Shown: positions 1 through 8,033 of the stretch, piece by piece
Numbering within the stretch: the first letter of the stretch is position 1
Layout of the letters: every line of letters begins with the position of its first letter
Assembly: GCA_020635435.1 (NCBI GenBank)
Contig: JACJZU010000001.1
Coordinates: 124,001-188,000, forward strand
DNA length: 64,000 bases
Direction: 5' to 3'
From: Flavobacteriales bacterium
Lineage (GTDB): Bacteria; Bacteroidota; Bacteroidia; NS11-12g; UBA9320
Made by a program: the position numbers and the translations under genes
Notes under the pieces: generated by a model
The model's input: the letters and a program-made list of their open reading frames with translations, nothing else
What the model was told of the DNA's origin: nothing
Databases searched by the model: none

Positions 1-1
1 G

Positions 2-1255
2 TTGTATGTCGATAAACAAAGAAATATCAGGAATATTGCAAATCAAATCCACAGGGTGTTTCAGATAAAGAACGAAGTTAGGGTAGAGAAGGCAGTTCTG
101 GTTGCGGTGGAATTGCAATTGCAGGATCGGGTTAAAACCACTGAATACCTGGATGAGCTTGCTTTCCTGGCAACAACGGCAGGAGCTGAGGTCGTCAAAA
201 CTTTCGTGCAACGCATGTCGGTCCCCAATCCCAAAACATATGTGGGTACGGGAAAATTAGCGGAGATCGGGGATTATATCCGCGATAAGGAGATCGATCT
301 CGCCATTTTCGACGATGAACTTAGCCCATCTCAGATCCGGAATCTCGAAAATTCACTGAGCTGCCGCATCATCGACCGCTCTGCCCTAATTCTGGATATT
401 TTCGCCCGAAATGCACGAACTACCCGGGCCAAAACTCAGGTTGACCTGGCACAGAGTCAGTACCTCCTTCCCCGGCTTACTAGAATGTGGACGCACCTTG
501 AGAAACAGCGAGGGGGAATCGGAATGCGCGGACCCGGGGAGAAGGAGATCGAAACAGACCGCCGCGTGATCCGCGATAAGATCAGTCGGCTTAAAACCAA
601 ACTCGAGGAGATCGACCGGCAAAGCGTTACGCAGCGTAAAAGTCGGACGAACGAAGTACGAGTGGCTTTGGTGGGCTATACCAATGTGGGTAAATCATCG
701 CTCATGAACCGCCTTTGCAAGACCGAGGTACTGGCAGAGAACAAGCTTTTTGCAACACTTGACTCTACGGTCCGCAAAGTGGTTTGGCAAGACGATCGCG
801 ACCCTTCATCAGCCCCTGCGATCATGCTTTTCTCCGATACAGTGGGTTTTATCCGAAAATTGCCACACCAGCTGATCGAGAGCTTTAAATCCACCCTCGA
901 TGAGATCAAGGAGGCCGATCTGCTCCTTCATGTGGTGGATATCTCCCATCCGGGCTTCGAAGAACAAATGCAGGTCGTGGATGAGACACTTCAGGAGATC
1001 GGAGCAGCCGACACCCCCCGGATCATCGTTTTCAATAAGATCGACCAATACAACCCCAACCCTACTTCAGACGACATATTTGAGGATCAGGCACTATACG
1101 AGATCTCGGATTTCAGAAGGATGTGGATCGCCAGGCGGAAGGAACCGGTGGTCTTCATCAGTGCCCTGCACAATCAGAATCTCGATGAGCTCAAAACGGC
1201 CATTCTCGATGCACTTAAGTCAAGCTCGGTGAGCGGATCCTACTACCGACGTTAG
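2..1255 (+). CDS. hflX: GTPase HflX (5' end uncertain)
   Basis: Ribosome-associated GTPase that splits or rescues stalled 70S ribosomes. Counting from a TTG at base 2, the HflX glycine-rich signature GGIGMRGPGEKEIETDRR lies at residues 171-188 and the G1 loop GYTNVGKS at 225-232, with DTVGF (G3) and NKID (G4) following. The N-terminal HflX domain is complete from about residue 30 (EKAVLVAVEL). No ATG precedes that domain inside the window, so the start is TTG at 2, GTG at 56, or an ATG upstream of the window. The 3' end runs 36 bases into the end of the convergent mpl gene. Family assignment is secure; only the first 25 or so residues are doubtful. Confidence 0.95.
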   Translation: MYVDKQRNIRNIANQIHRVFQIKNEVRVEKAVLVAVELQLQDRVKTTEYLDELAFLATTAGAEVVKTFVQRMSVPNPKTYVGTGKLAEIGDYIRDKEIDLAIFDDELSPSQIRNLENSLSCRIIDRSALILDIFARNARTTRAKTQVDLAQSQYLLPRLTRMWTHLEKQRGGIGMRGPGEKEIETDRRVIRDKISRLKTKLEEIDRQSVTQRKSRTNEVRVALVGYTNVGKSSLMNRLCKTEVLAENKLFATLDSTVRKVVWQDDRDPSSAPAIMLFSDTVGFIRKLPHQLIESFKSTLDEIKEADLLLHVVDISHPGFEEQMQVVDETLQEIGAADTPRIIVFNKIDQYNPNPTSDDIFEDQALYEISDFRRMWIARRKEPVVFISALHNQNLDELKTAILDALKSSSVSGSYYRR

Positions 1256-2566
1256 ATCGGCCCCTTCGAAACTGCCCGAGCTCATCAATAAACAAACAGC
1301 GGGACGAGCATTGAATGCACGCAATCGGTCTTCAAGTAATTGTATATCCGTGAATACATCCACTTCTCCGAATGCCGACTCCACATCGGCCGGAGCAAAC
1401 GGGAGTCGCCTCTTTTTCACCAGGTTTTCCGGTGAGTAGAACACCAAAGCTTCGTCTGCATCCGACATGGTATCGGAATACAAGGGTAGAAAATCTTTGC
1501 TCAAACTGCTGAAAGTGTGCAGTTCGAGCACAGCCAGAATGTGGTGCTCCGGATATCCCTCACGAATGGCCGCAACGCTCGCCCGAACCTTAGATGGTGA
1601 ATGAGCGAAATCTCGGTATACGAAAAAACCAGGCTCCTCCCGTACCAATTCCATTCTGCGTGCAGTACCACCAAAGCCTCCAAGTGCCTCCAGGCTTTGC
1701 TCAATAGGCACACCTATGGCCTGCAAGGCTCGTACGGCAGCATCCATGTTCTGGAAGTTGTGCTGGCCGAATAACTGCATGGGATATTGTTCACCGTTGT
1801 GAAGCACATAACGGGCATTGCCGATTACAGCAGATTCCAAACCCTTGTACTCCTCCTTGATACATGCTCCATGTTCAACAATATCCCTCAGATCGGGATC
1901 CGCATTGAAATAGATCAGTCGGGATTCCGGCCTCATTGTACGGATAAGTTGATCGAATTGCTTCACATACAAGTCATAGGTGGGGAATACATTCACATGA
2001 TCCCAGGCGATCCCCGTGATGATGGCTATGTCGGGATCGTACCAGAGGAATTTCGGACGAGGATCCAACGTGGAACTCAAATACTCATCCCCCTCGATCA
2101 CGATCAACGGTGCATCCGTTAATTGAACCATGCGATCAAAACCTTCCAATTTGGATCCTACCAGATAATCGAACTGCTTATTCAAAGCACGCAGCACATG
2201 CATGATCATGGCAGTAGTTGTCGTTTTCCCATGGCTACCGCACACCACGATCCGCTTCTTCTCTGCACTTCTGCTCGCTATGAATTCCGGAAAGGACATA
2301 ACCGGGATCCCCAGTTCCAACGCGCGCTGCAATTCCGGATTATCCTCCCGGGCGTGCATACCCAGAATGATGAGATCCAGTTCGCCATCAATGCGATCCG
2401 GGTGCCAACCCATCTCATTGGGAAGAAGGCCACTGGCGGCTAAACGGGTTCGCGAAGGTTCGAAAATATCATCATCCGACCCACTTACGTCGTGTCCCCT
2501 GAATTTCAATTCCAGCGCCAGATTATGCATCACGGCCCCGCCAATTGCAATGAGATGAATGCGCAT
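1220..2566 (-). CDS. mpl: UDP-N-acetylmuramate:L-Ala-gamma-D-Glu-meso-DAP ligase (Mpl)
   Basis: Cytoplasmic murein-peptide ligase of the Mur ligase family that recycles cell-wall tripeptide by joining it to UDP-MurNAc. The N-terminal Rossmann segment IHLIAIGGAVMHNLA (from residue 3) has the Mpl form rather than the MurC form GIGGIGMS seen in the separate murC of this window. The ATP-binding P-loop GSHGKTTTT is at residues 110-118, the central domain has AWDHVNVFPT, and the C-terminal domain has YRDFAHSPSKV. At 448 residues it is full length. It is convergent with hflX and overlaps it by 36 bases, so each mRNA 3' end is antisense to the other. Confidence 0.96.
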   Translation of the reverse strand: MRIHLIAIGGAVMHNLALELKFRGHDVSGSDDDIFEPSRTRLAASGLLPNEMGWHPDRIDGELDLIILGMHAREDNPELQRALELGIPVMSFPEFIASRSAEKKRIVVCGSHGKTTTTAMIMHVLRALNKQFDYLVGSKLEGFDRMVQLTDAPLIVIEGDEYLSSTLDPRPKFLWYDPDIAIITGIAWDHVNVFPTYDLYVKQFDQLIRTMRPESRLIYFNADPDLRDIVEHGACIKEEYKGLESAVIGNARYVLHNGEQYPMQLFGQHNFQNMDAAVRALQAIGVPIEQSLEALGGFGGTARRMELVREEPGFFVYRDFAHSPSKVRASVAAIREGYPEHHILAVLELHTFSSLSKDFLPLYSDTMSDADEALVFYSPENLVKKRRLPFAPADVESAFGEVDVFTDIQLLEDRLRAFNARPAVCLLMSSGSFEGADLTSVVGSAHRA

Positions 2567-2580
2567 TATTTTTTTAGTGC

Positions 2581-2609
2581 ATAGTTACAATTCCATATCC
2601 GCAATCAAT
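2581..2609 (-). promoter_or_regulatory. Candidate promoter of mpl
   Basis: On the minus strand TTG (2609-2607), 18 bases, then TAACTATG (2588-2581), one mismatch from the Bacteroidota -7 consensus TAnnTTTG. The mpl ATG is 14 bases further on. Spacing fits; the mismatch lowers confidence. Confidence 0.4.
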
Positions 2610-2742
2610 CCACCCACCTACCACCCAATTTCCTTTATAATGCACAGTTATAGATCTTTCCGATCCCTATTGAGACAAGATCTCAGGGATTTCAGGCTGT
2701 TTCCTTTACTTTTACCGGATCGTTAATTAATTGTTAAGCGAC

Positions 2743-3267
2743 ATGAAAAAAAAACATCTACCCTTTTTACTGCTTGTGGCTTTCACAAGTATCAATTTTT
2801 TACAATCCTGTAAGGATGATGAGGAAGACAACGACCCTACTCCTACCGAACAGGAATTTGTAGCCGACGACAACACCTTTGCCGATTTCGCGAATTGGTC
2901 GCTCGATGCCGAAAAACAGGGCATTGACCCTGCTATGGGAGCTGCTCATGGAGGTAACGACAGTACAGTTATTCGCAAAATTTACTTCAAGGACGGACAG
3001 GCACCTGTGAACGGAGTTTACCCCAAAGGGACCGTTATCGTTAAACATTCGGCGAACGATTCAACCTATAACGTGATCACTGCCATGGTGAAACGCGGTG
3101 CCGGGTTCAACTCGGCGAACGACGGCTGGGAATGGTTCATTCTCGGCGCCGATGGAAAGATCGCCAAGGACACGGCAGGAGTAGCTCTCCGAGGAGCGAA
3201 CCTGATGAACGGAATGTGTGCAGGTTGCCATACCAACGCGACAAGCGATTGGGTATTCAGTAAATAA
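2743..3267 (+). CDS. Cytochrome P460-like c-heme lipoprotein
   Basis: The 174-residue product begins with a lipoprotein signal (MKKKHLPFLL, lipobox FLQSC, lipidated Cys23) followed by an acidic linker. The body has the cytochrome P460 family pattern: YPKGTVIVKH, then AMVKRGAGF, then DGWEWFILGADGK, and a single heme c motif CAGCH (159-163) close to the C-terminus. P460 proteins are periplasmic c-type hemoproteins; some oxidise hydroxylamine or detoxify nitric oxide, others have no known substrate, so only the fold and heme attachment are supported here. The ATG at 2743 is preferred over an in-frame TTG 12 bases upstream because it gives a standard signal peptide. It is a single-gene unit with its own terminator. 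Confidence 0.82.
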   Translation: MKKKHLPFLLLVAFTSINFLQSCKDDEEDNDPTPTEQEFVADDNTFADFANWSLDAEKQGIDPAMGAAHGGNDSTVIRKIYFKDGQAPVNGVYPKGTVIVKHSANDSTYNVITAMVKRGAGFNSANDGWEWFILGADGKIAKDTAGVALRGANLMNGMCAGCHTNATSDWVFSK

Positions 3268-3288
3268 TTCATTCCCAATTTAACTCAA

Positions 3289-3320
3289 ACTCCCGCGATC
3301 GGTCGTGGGAGTTTTTTTTT
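3289..3320 (+). terminator. Rho-independent terminator after the P460-like gene
   Basis: An imperfect inverted repeat ACTCCCGCGATC / GGTCGTGGGAGT is followed directly by a run of nine or more T. It lies 21 bases after the stop codon of the P460-like gene. Confidence 0.8.
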
Positions 3321-3387
3321 GTCCGTTCCTGAACAGAATCGCGCACGACGTCAACTCCCTTCAATTCCTGGTTAGATCTTCATTAAC

Positions 3388-3936
3388 TTGCATCGAAAGC
3401 TGAAAAAGTTGCGAAACGTTGCCATTATTCCGAAAATCCTTGTTCTTGCCTTATACTTCCTAACGGCCGGGAGCAACGGCTTTGCCCAAAGCTTTTCCAG
3501 CACAATTCCGGAAGGAAATTTTACAGGCGGACAGATGGCTACGCCCCTTCCGTTTGCTTCTCATTCCCGACCTTTTATTCGGTATCCCGATCTCTACCTC
3601 ATTTTGAAACATTCAAGAGCCAGATTGCTGGTTAAAGAATATGACCCCCTGAGAGCCGACAAAGGCGTGATGATCAGCAAGTACAAAGGCAAATTCTCCA
3701 TGGAAGAAGACCTACTTGTTGTCCGATTCAAAAAGGTTAAATACTGGTCCGGACGCAGCAAACTGAGGCTGGCAAGGACAGGGAAAATCGTCGAATCCGA
3801 TCGATTCGGACTATTGACACTTTCCACGGGCTTTGTATCCGATGCGCAAATACTTCATCTGGCTGACAGCACCCGGCGCGTTCAATTCACTTTGAGCCCC
3901 TTGAATCGCCATCAGTTTAAAAAAAGTATGAAATAA
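3388..3936 (+). CDS. Exported protein of unknown function
   Basis: Not recognised. The product has a basic N-terminus, a hydrophobic segment (ILVLALYFLTAG) and a likely signal peptidase I site around GFAQS, so it is probably periplasmic. The mature part is about 145 residues, basic and without cysteine, ending in KKSMK. No ATG fits: candidate starts are TTG at 3388 and TTG at 3409, the second giving a more usual signal peptide length. The following 74-residue gene starts 40 bases downstream on the same strand and may be cotranscribed. Confidence 0.6.
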   Translation: MHRKLKKLRNVAIIPKILVLALYFLTAGSNGFAQSFSSTIPEGNFTGGQMATPLPFASHSRPFIRYPDLYLILKHSRARLLVKEYDPLRADKGVMISKYKGKFSMEEDLLVVRFKKVKYWSGRSKLRLARTGKIVESDRFGLLTLSTGFVSDAQILHLADSTRRVQFTLSPLNRHQFKKSMK

Positions 3937-3976
3937 CGACGCCATCGATGCGTTCATTGAACAACTAAGCGATCAC

Positions 3977-4201
3977 ATGAAAGGAATCTATCTCGCATTG
4001 GTCTTGTTTCTCTCTTTACTGCTGAGTCAGTACGTACTATTCAACCAAAACACACCTACTCAGAACAGTGCGGAATTAACTTCGGAGACCCCGGTTCAGG
4101 AGACGCAGAAGCATGTGGTGAAGATCTATGAAGACGAAGAGATTCTGGTTCTTCGAAATGGAGAAGAATATGTGGTGATCCGCAAGAATCTCAATACCTG
4201 A
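3977..4201 (+). CDS. Small membrane-anchored or exported protein
   Basis: Not recognised. A 74-residue product with one hydrophobic segment (residues 4-20) and then an acidic region ending in an EEILVLRNGEEYVVI-like stretch with alternating hydrophobic residues, probably beta structure. It could be a single-span protein or a cleaved secreted peptide. It starts with ATG, sits 40 bases after the preceding exported protein, and ends 6 bases before the end of a convergent gene. Confidence 0.5.
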   Translation: MKGIYLALVLFLSLLLSQYVLFNQNTPTQNSAELTSETPVQETQKHVVKIYEDEEILVLRNGEEYVVIRKNLNT

Positions 4202-4207
4202 AAGCGA

Positions 4208-4786
4208 TCAGCTTTGCCTGATCCGGAGTTGATCGGACAAGAACCAGTGCCCCATTACCTGTATGGCCAGGAAACTGATGTAAAAGCGGTGTTTGTTGTA
4301 GCGGCAATAATAGGTCACATCGGCAACTGCGATCCCGTTGTGTGAGGAAAAGCGCACTCTGGAATCAGCCAGGGTCATTAATCTCAGATTATATCCATTA
4401 GCCTTCGCCTCCTTCAGCAGGATGCGGTGCTGTTTTCTCAGATTGGCTGAAACATACTCGGCCTTGATCGTCGCCAAACGCTGCAAGTAACCCAGATCCA
4501 TCGTATCGAACTGATCCTGAAGTATGGGAGCATTTAGGATAAATGCCGTTAAGGGCTCAAATTTTCTGGTTTTCAACGCCGGAAAAACAGAGTCGCGCAA
4601 TTCTTCCACGCTAGCGTAGAGCTTCATGCCATAACGGATCTGAAGGCTGTCGGTATTGTAGATTGGTATGGAATCCTCCGTTTGTGCATTTGCGACCGAA
4701 AATGAACCTATAAAGAGCAATGCAACAATTGGTAACAACACGCTGTACAACGGAAAACTGAATTGAACCGATCGATCTACCCCCAT
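4208..4786 (-). CDS. Exported protein of unknown function
   Basis: Not recognised. From the ATG at 4786 the product has 192 residues with a signal peptide (hydrophobic LLPIVALLFIGSFSVANA, probable cleavage after ANA) and a mature part rich in charged residues with several tyrosines near the C-terminus (VTYYCRYNKHRFYISF). A further in-frame ATG at 4831 would add 15 residues ahead of the signal peptide and is less likely. The gene is convergent with the small gene ending at 4201. Confidence 0.6.
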   Translation of the reverse strand: MGVDRSVQFSFPLYSVLLPIVALLFIGSFSVANAQTEDSIPIYNTDSLQIRYGMKLYASVEELRDSVFPALKTRKFEPLTAFILNAPILQDQFDTMDLGYLQRLATIKAEYVSANLRKQHRILLKEAKANGYNLRLMTLADSRVRFSSHNGIAVADVTYYCRYNKHRFYISFLAIQVMGHWFLSDQLRIRQS

Positions 4787-4950
4787 TTTTATCGAATGCA
4801 CAGGCAAAGAACGCTGAAAACAAGCATTCATGTACAGAATGACAATTCTCTGATATTTCTGCGAAACTTTTAGACAACCAAAGCCGTTTTCAATTCGACT
4901 ATTAGTCAGAATAGTTTTCTACGACAAGTTTTAATTGGTTTTACGACATC

Positions 4951-4983
4951 ATGGAGCCTGCGGGAGCGGGCTCCATTTTTTTT
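4951..4983 (+). terminator. Orphan terminator or attenuator hairpin ahead of the metal-transport operon
   Basis: A perfect 8-base stem, ATGGAGCC (4951-4958) and GGCTCCAT (4969-4976), with a 10-base loop and a run of T to 4982. It has the form of a plus-strand intrinsic terminator, but there is no plus-strand gene between 4201 and here; the neighbour on the left is on the minus strand. It therefore ends either a short unannotated RNA or a leader transcript of the troA-like operon. Confidence 0.65.
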
Positions 4984-5013
4984 GCCCCATAACTCGCAGT
5001 TTCAGTATATTTG
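4980..5013 (+). promoter_or_regulatory. Candidate promoter of the metal ABC transporter operon
   Basis: TTTG (4980-4983), 22 bases, then TATATTTG (5006-5013), an exact TAnnTTTG -7 box. Its -33 element overlaps the T-run of the upstream hairpin. The GTG start codon at 5018 is only 4 bases past the box. Confidence 0.65.
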
Positions 5014-5017
5014 TTGC

Positions 5018-5944
5018 GTGTTAGATAAGTATAACAATTTTTGTTTCACTTGCCTATTAGTACTGGTGTTACTTCTTGGCGGATGTGCCGGGGAGGAGCG
5101 AAATGGCTCGCGCATCCGTGTGCTGGCCACCACAAGTATTTTGGGCGATGTACTGAGCAACATACTTCCGGATACTTTCGAAGTGCGATCGCTCATGGGG
5201 CCTGGAGTTGATCCACATCTTTACAAAGCAACACAGGGCGATGTTGAGCAACTGAGCAGTGCCGATCTGATCGTGTACAACGGTTTGCACCTGGAAGGGA
5301 AAATGGCTGAGATCCTCAATAGGCTGTCGGGTTCAGGTAAGGCCTTCGCCTTTGCGGAAAGTCTGGACAAACGACGCCTCCGCCTGCTGGACAGCAGCGG
5401 GCATATCTACGACCCGCACATATGGCTCGATGTACGCAGACAGATCATGGCAACGGAAGAATTGATACGCTATTTGAGATCGCGTTATCCCTTTGCCGAA
5501 GCCGAGATCCGCGAACGTGGTTTGTTGTATTTGAATGAACTCACCGCCTTGGATATTTGGTGTCGGGAAAGCATCGGATCCTTGCCGGACAGTGCCCGAA
5601 TATTGGTAACGAGTCACGACGCCTTCAGTTATTTCGGTCAGGCCTACAATTTCGAGGTTCGCTCGCTTGTGGGTGTTTCCACATTGGCAGAAGCGGGATT
5701 GAGAGATGTTACCGAATTGGTGAACTACCTGGCAGAACACAGGGTAAAGGCCATTTTCATAGAAAATTCCGTTTCCCCTAAAGCATTGCGCTCGGTGGTG
5801 GAAGGTTGCATGCGCAAGGGGCACGTGGTGCGCATCGGAGGCGAACTCTATTCCGATGCATTGGGCGATACCCAAAGTAAGGCAGGCACATACAAGGGAA
5901 TGATCGAACACAACATCAATCAAATTGTTGGAGCGCTTCAATGA
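5018..5944 (+). CDS. TroA/PsaA-like metal-binding lipoprotein of an ABC transporter
   Basis: Periplasmic metal-binding component (cluster A-I, SBP_bac_9 / ZnuA-TroA family). From GTG at 5018 the product has 308 residues, with lipobox LLGGC (Cys23). The likely metal ligands are His67 (DPHLY), His134 (DPHIW), Glu225 (GVSTLAEAG) and Asp280 (LYSDALG). A His-His-Glu-Asp set is the pattern of Mn-binding PsaA/MntC proteins; ZnuA proteins use a third His. The family's His-rich zinc loop is absent. The last 4 bases overlap the ATPase gene. A TTG at 4982 would extend the frame through the promoter and is rejected. Confidence 0.9.
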   Translation: MLDKYNNFCFTCLLVLVLLLGGCAGEERNGSRIRVLATTSILGDVLSNILPDTFEVRSLMGPGVDPHLYKATQGDVEQLSSADLIVYNGLHLEGKMAEILNRLSGSGKAFAFAESLDKRRLRLLDSSGHIYDPHIWLDVRRQIMATEELIRYLRSRYPFAEAEIRERGLLYLNELTALDIWCRESIGSLPDSARILVTSHDAFSYFGQAYNFEVRSLVGVSTLAEAGLRDVTELVNYLAEHRVKAIFIENSVSPKALRSVVEGCMRKGHVVRIGGELYSDALGDTQSKAGTYKGMIEHNINQIVGALQ

Positions 5945-6729
5945 TCAAAGAAGTTGAAAATCCGGTACTTGAAACCCACAACTTAACGGTTGTTTACGAC
6001 CGCAAACCGGCCATTTGGAATATCGATTTCACGCTACCTGCCGGAAGTATTGTGGGGATCATGGGGCCCAACGGATCCGGGAAATCGACCCTTTTGAAAA
6101 GTATCATGGGTGTAGTGGAACCCAATTCGGGCTATGCCCGACTTTTCAACAAACCCCTCGATGCCGTTCGAAAACGGGTTTCCTATGTTCCGCAAAGACA
6201 GTCGGTCGATTGGGATTTCCCCGCCAGTGTGCTGGATGTAGTTACCATGGGCCGCTACCCGCATTTGGGACTTTTCCGGAAACTGCGCTCCGAGGATAAG
6301 GAAATCGTTGCAGACAGTTTGGAAAAAGTTGGGATGTTGGCCTTTGCAAACCGACAGATATCCCAATTAAGTGGGGGGCAGCAACAACGCGTTTTTCTGG
6401 CCCGGGCGTTGGCACAACAGGCCGACCTTTACCTCATGGATGAGCCTCTTGTAGGGGTTGATGCCGCTTCGGAACATGCCATAATCGACCTTCTCAAGCA
6501 AATGCAGGCAAGCGGAAAGACCATCGTAGTGGTTCATCACGATCTATACACGGCCTCGGAGTATTTCGATTGGTTGGTGTTAATGAATACCCGATTGGTT
6601 GCTAGTGCTCCGCTGGAGGAAGTTTTTCAGGAAGAAATGCTCCGCGATGCCTATGGAGGTCAACTCACTTCAATGAGTAAAATAGCGGCTCTGCTCCGTG
6701 AAAAGTCCTTTCCAATGCGGCATAAATGA
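5941..6729 (+). CDS. Metal ABC transporter ATP-binding protein (TroB/MntA-like)
   Basis: Cytoplasmic ATPase of the manganese/iron/zinc ABC importer. Residues 42-50 are the Walker A motif GPNGSGKST, Gln85 or Gln87 is the Q-loop, LSGGQ is at 143-147, the Walker B motif LYLMDEP is at 163-169, and a His pair at 199-200 forms the H-loop. At 262 residues it is of normal length. ATGA overlaps join it to the binding-protein gene upstream and the permease gene downstream, so the set is translationally coupled. Confidence 0.95.
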   Translation: MIKEVENPVLETHNLTVVYDRKPAIWNIDFTLPAGSIVGIMGPNGSGKSTLLKSIMGVVEPNSGYARLFNKPLDAVRKRVSYVPQRQSVDWDFPASVLDVVTMGRYPHLGLFRKLRSEDKEIVADSLEKVGMLAFANRQISQLSGGQQQRVFLARALAQQADLYLMDEPLVGVDAASEHAIIDLLKQMQASGKTIVVVHHDLYTASEYFDWLVLMNTRLVASAPLEEVFQEEMLRDAYGGQLTSMSKIAALLREKSFPMRHK

Positions 6730-8033
6730 ATCGGTTCACCCATTTGATCGAATTCTTCCGGCTTGAAGAGCCCAATGTGCAGATCGTTTTTGCCGGTGTT
6801 TTTCTATTGGCTGCCTTGTCGGGTCTGGTCGGATCATTTACATTCTTGCGCAAACAATCACTCATCGGCGACGTGATCGCCCATTCCATTTTACCCGGAA
6901 TTTGCATTTCCTTCCTGTTCGCCCACGAGAAAGATCCCTTGTTCCTGTTGATCGGGGCGGTGGCTTCGGGCTGGTTATCCACTTACTTCGTGGATCGGAT
7001 CAGTTCCGGAAGTAAGTTGAAGGAAGATACGGTCATTGCACTGGTGCTGAGCGTATTTTTTGGCTTTGGAATACTGCTCTTAACGATGATTCAGCAAGGT
7101 GGGTACGGCAGTCAGAGTGGTTTGGACCAATTTATATTTGGACGAGCTGCGAGCATGACCCGAACCGACGTTCTGATTCTCGTGCTGGCATTTCTCCTGA
7201 TCTCCTCCACAGTGATCGTTCTCTTTCGGGGGTTGACGATGCTGGTTTTCGACCCGGATTATGCCGGTTCATCCGGATTTCCCATTCGTATTCTTCGCAG
7301 TGTGCTCTCCTCGGCTACAGTTCTAACTGTAGCACTCGGTGTACAAGCTGTGGGCGTAGTGCTCATGTCGGCCCTCTTGATCGCTCCCCCGGCCGCAGCG
7401 CGATTCTGGACCAATGATCTGCGGAAAATCGTGCTTCTCTCCATGGCGTTCAGCGTGATATCTGCGCTAATGGGCTCGGCCAGCTCCTATACTTCCACCG
7501 GACTTCCTACCGGGCCATGGATCGTGATGTTCCTCACCTTCTTCGCGTTGGGGAGTGCATTTCTCGGGCGGAAGCACGGAGTCATGCGGCGTTTGATCCG
7601 ACGAAGACAAAATGCGTGGAAAATACTCTCGGAGAATATCCTCAAATCCTTCTACTACCTCAGCGATGGTTTCACAACTCAAGCGGGATACAGCGTTGCC
7701 ATGGTTTCGAAGAATACGGGGATCAATCAGCTCAAGGTACGCTTCGGACTCTTGCTCCTCAAACGTAGTGGCAGTATGAACAGGTCCCAGGGCGGATGGT
7801 TCCCCAGTTCCGATGGTAAGATCGAGGCATTGCGCATTGTTCGAAAACATCGGTTATGGGAGCTGTACCTTTCCCGTTTCATGCACCTAAAACCCGATCA
7901 TGTGCACGAAGATGCAGAGGGCATTGAGCATATCATCACCCCGGAGATCGAATCGGAATTGCTGGCAGAACTTGGTTTTCCCTCAACCGACCCGCACGAC
8001 AATGAGATCCCTGAAATAACGGAAATGCCGTGA
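6726..8033 (+). CDS. Metal ABC transporter permease fused to a DtxR/MntR-like domain
   Basis: Residues 1-285 are an ABC-3 type permease (TroC/MntB family) with about eight membrane segments and the family segment FLRKQSLIGDVIAHSILPG. Residues 295-435 continue as a DtxR-family protein: a winged-helix-like stretch (300-365), then KHRLWELYL (His375, Glu379) and VHEDAEGIEH (His394, Glu398, Glu401, His402), which match ligands of the DtxR/MntR metal site, then the segment TDPHDNEIP. Ordinary permeases of this family have about 280 residues. The fusion would place a metal-sensing, dimerising domain on the cytoplasmic face of the transporter. The helix-turn-helix part looks divergent, so DNA binding is uncertain. 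Confidence 0.92.
   Translation: MNRFTHLIEFFRLEEPNVQIVFAGVFLLAALSGLVGSFTFLRKQSLIGDVIAHSILPGICISFLFAHEKDPLFLLIGAVASGWLSTYFVDRISSGSKLKEDTVIALVLSVFFGFGILLLTMIQQGGYGSQSGLDQFIFGRAASMTRTDVLILVLAFLLISSTVIVLFRGLTMLVFDPDYAGSSGFPIRILRSVLSSATVLTVALGVQAVGVVLMSALLIAPPAAARFWTNDLRKIVLLSMAFSVISALMGSASSYTSTGLPTGPWIVMFLTFFALGSAFLGRKHGVMRRLIRRRQNAWKILSENILKSFYYLSDGFTTQAGYSVAMVSKNTGINQLKVRFGLLLLKRSGSMNRSQGGWFPSSDGKIEALRIVRKHRLWELYLSRFMHLKPDHVHEDAEGIEHIITPEIESELLAELGFPSTDPHDNEIPEITEMP

Noticed and set aside
5333..5941. A 202-codon minus-strand open frame
   Set aside because: It is antisense to the troA-like gene, which has all its ligand residues and a lipobox.
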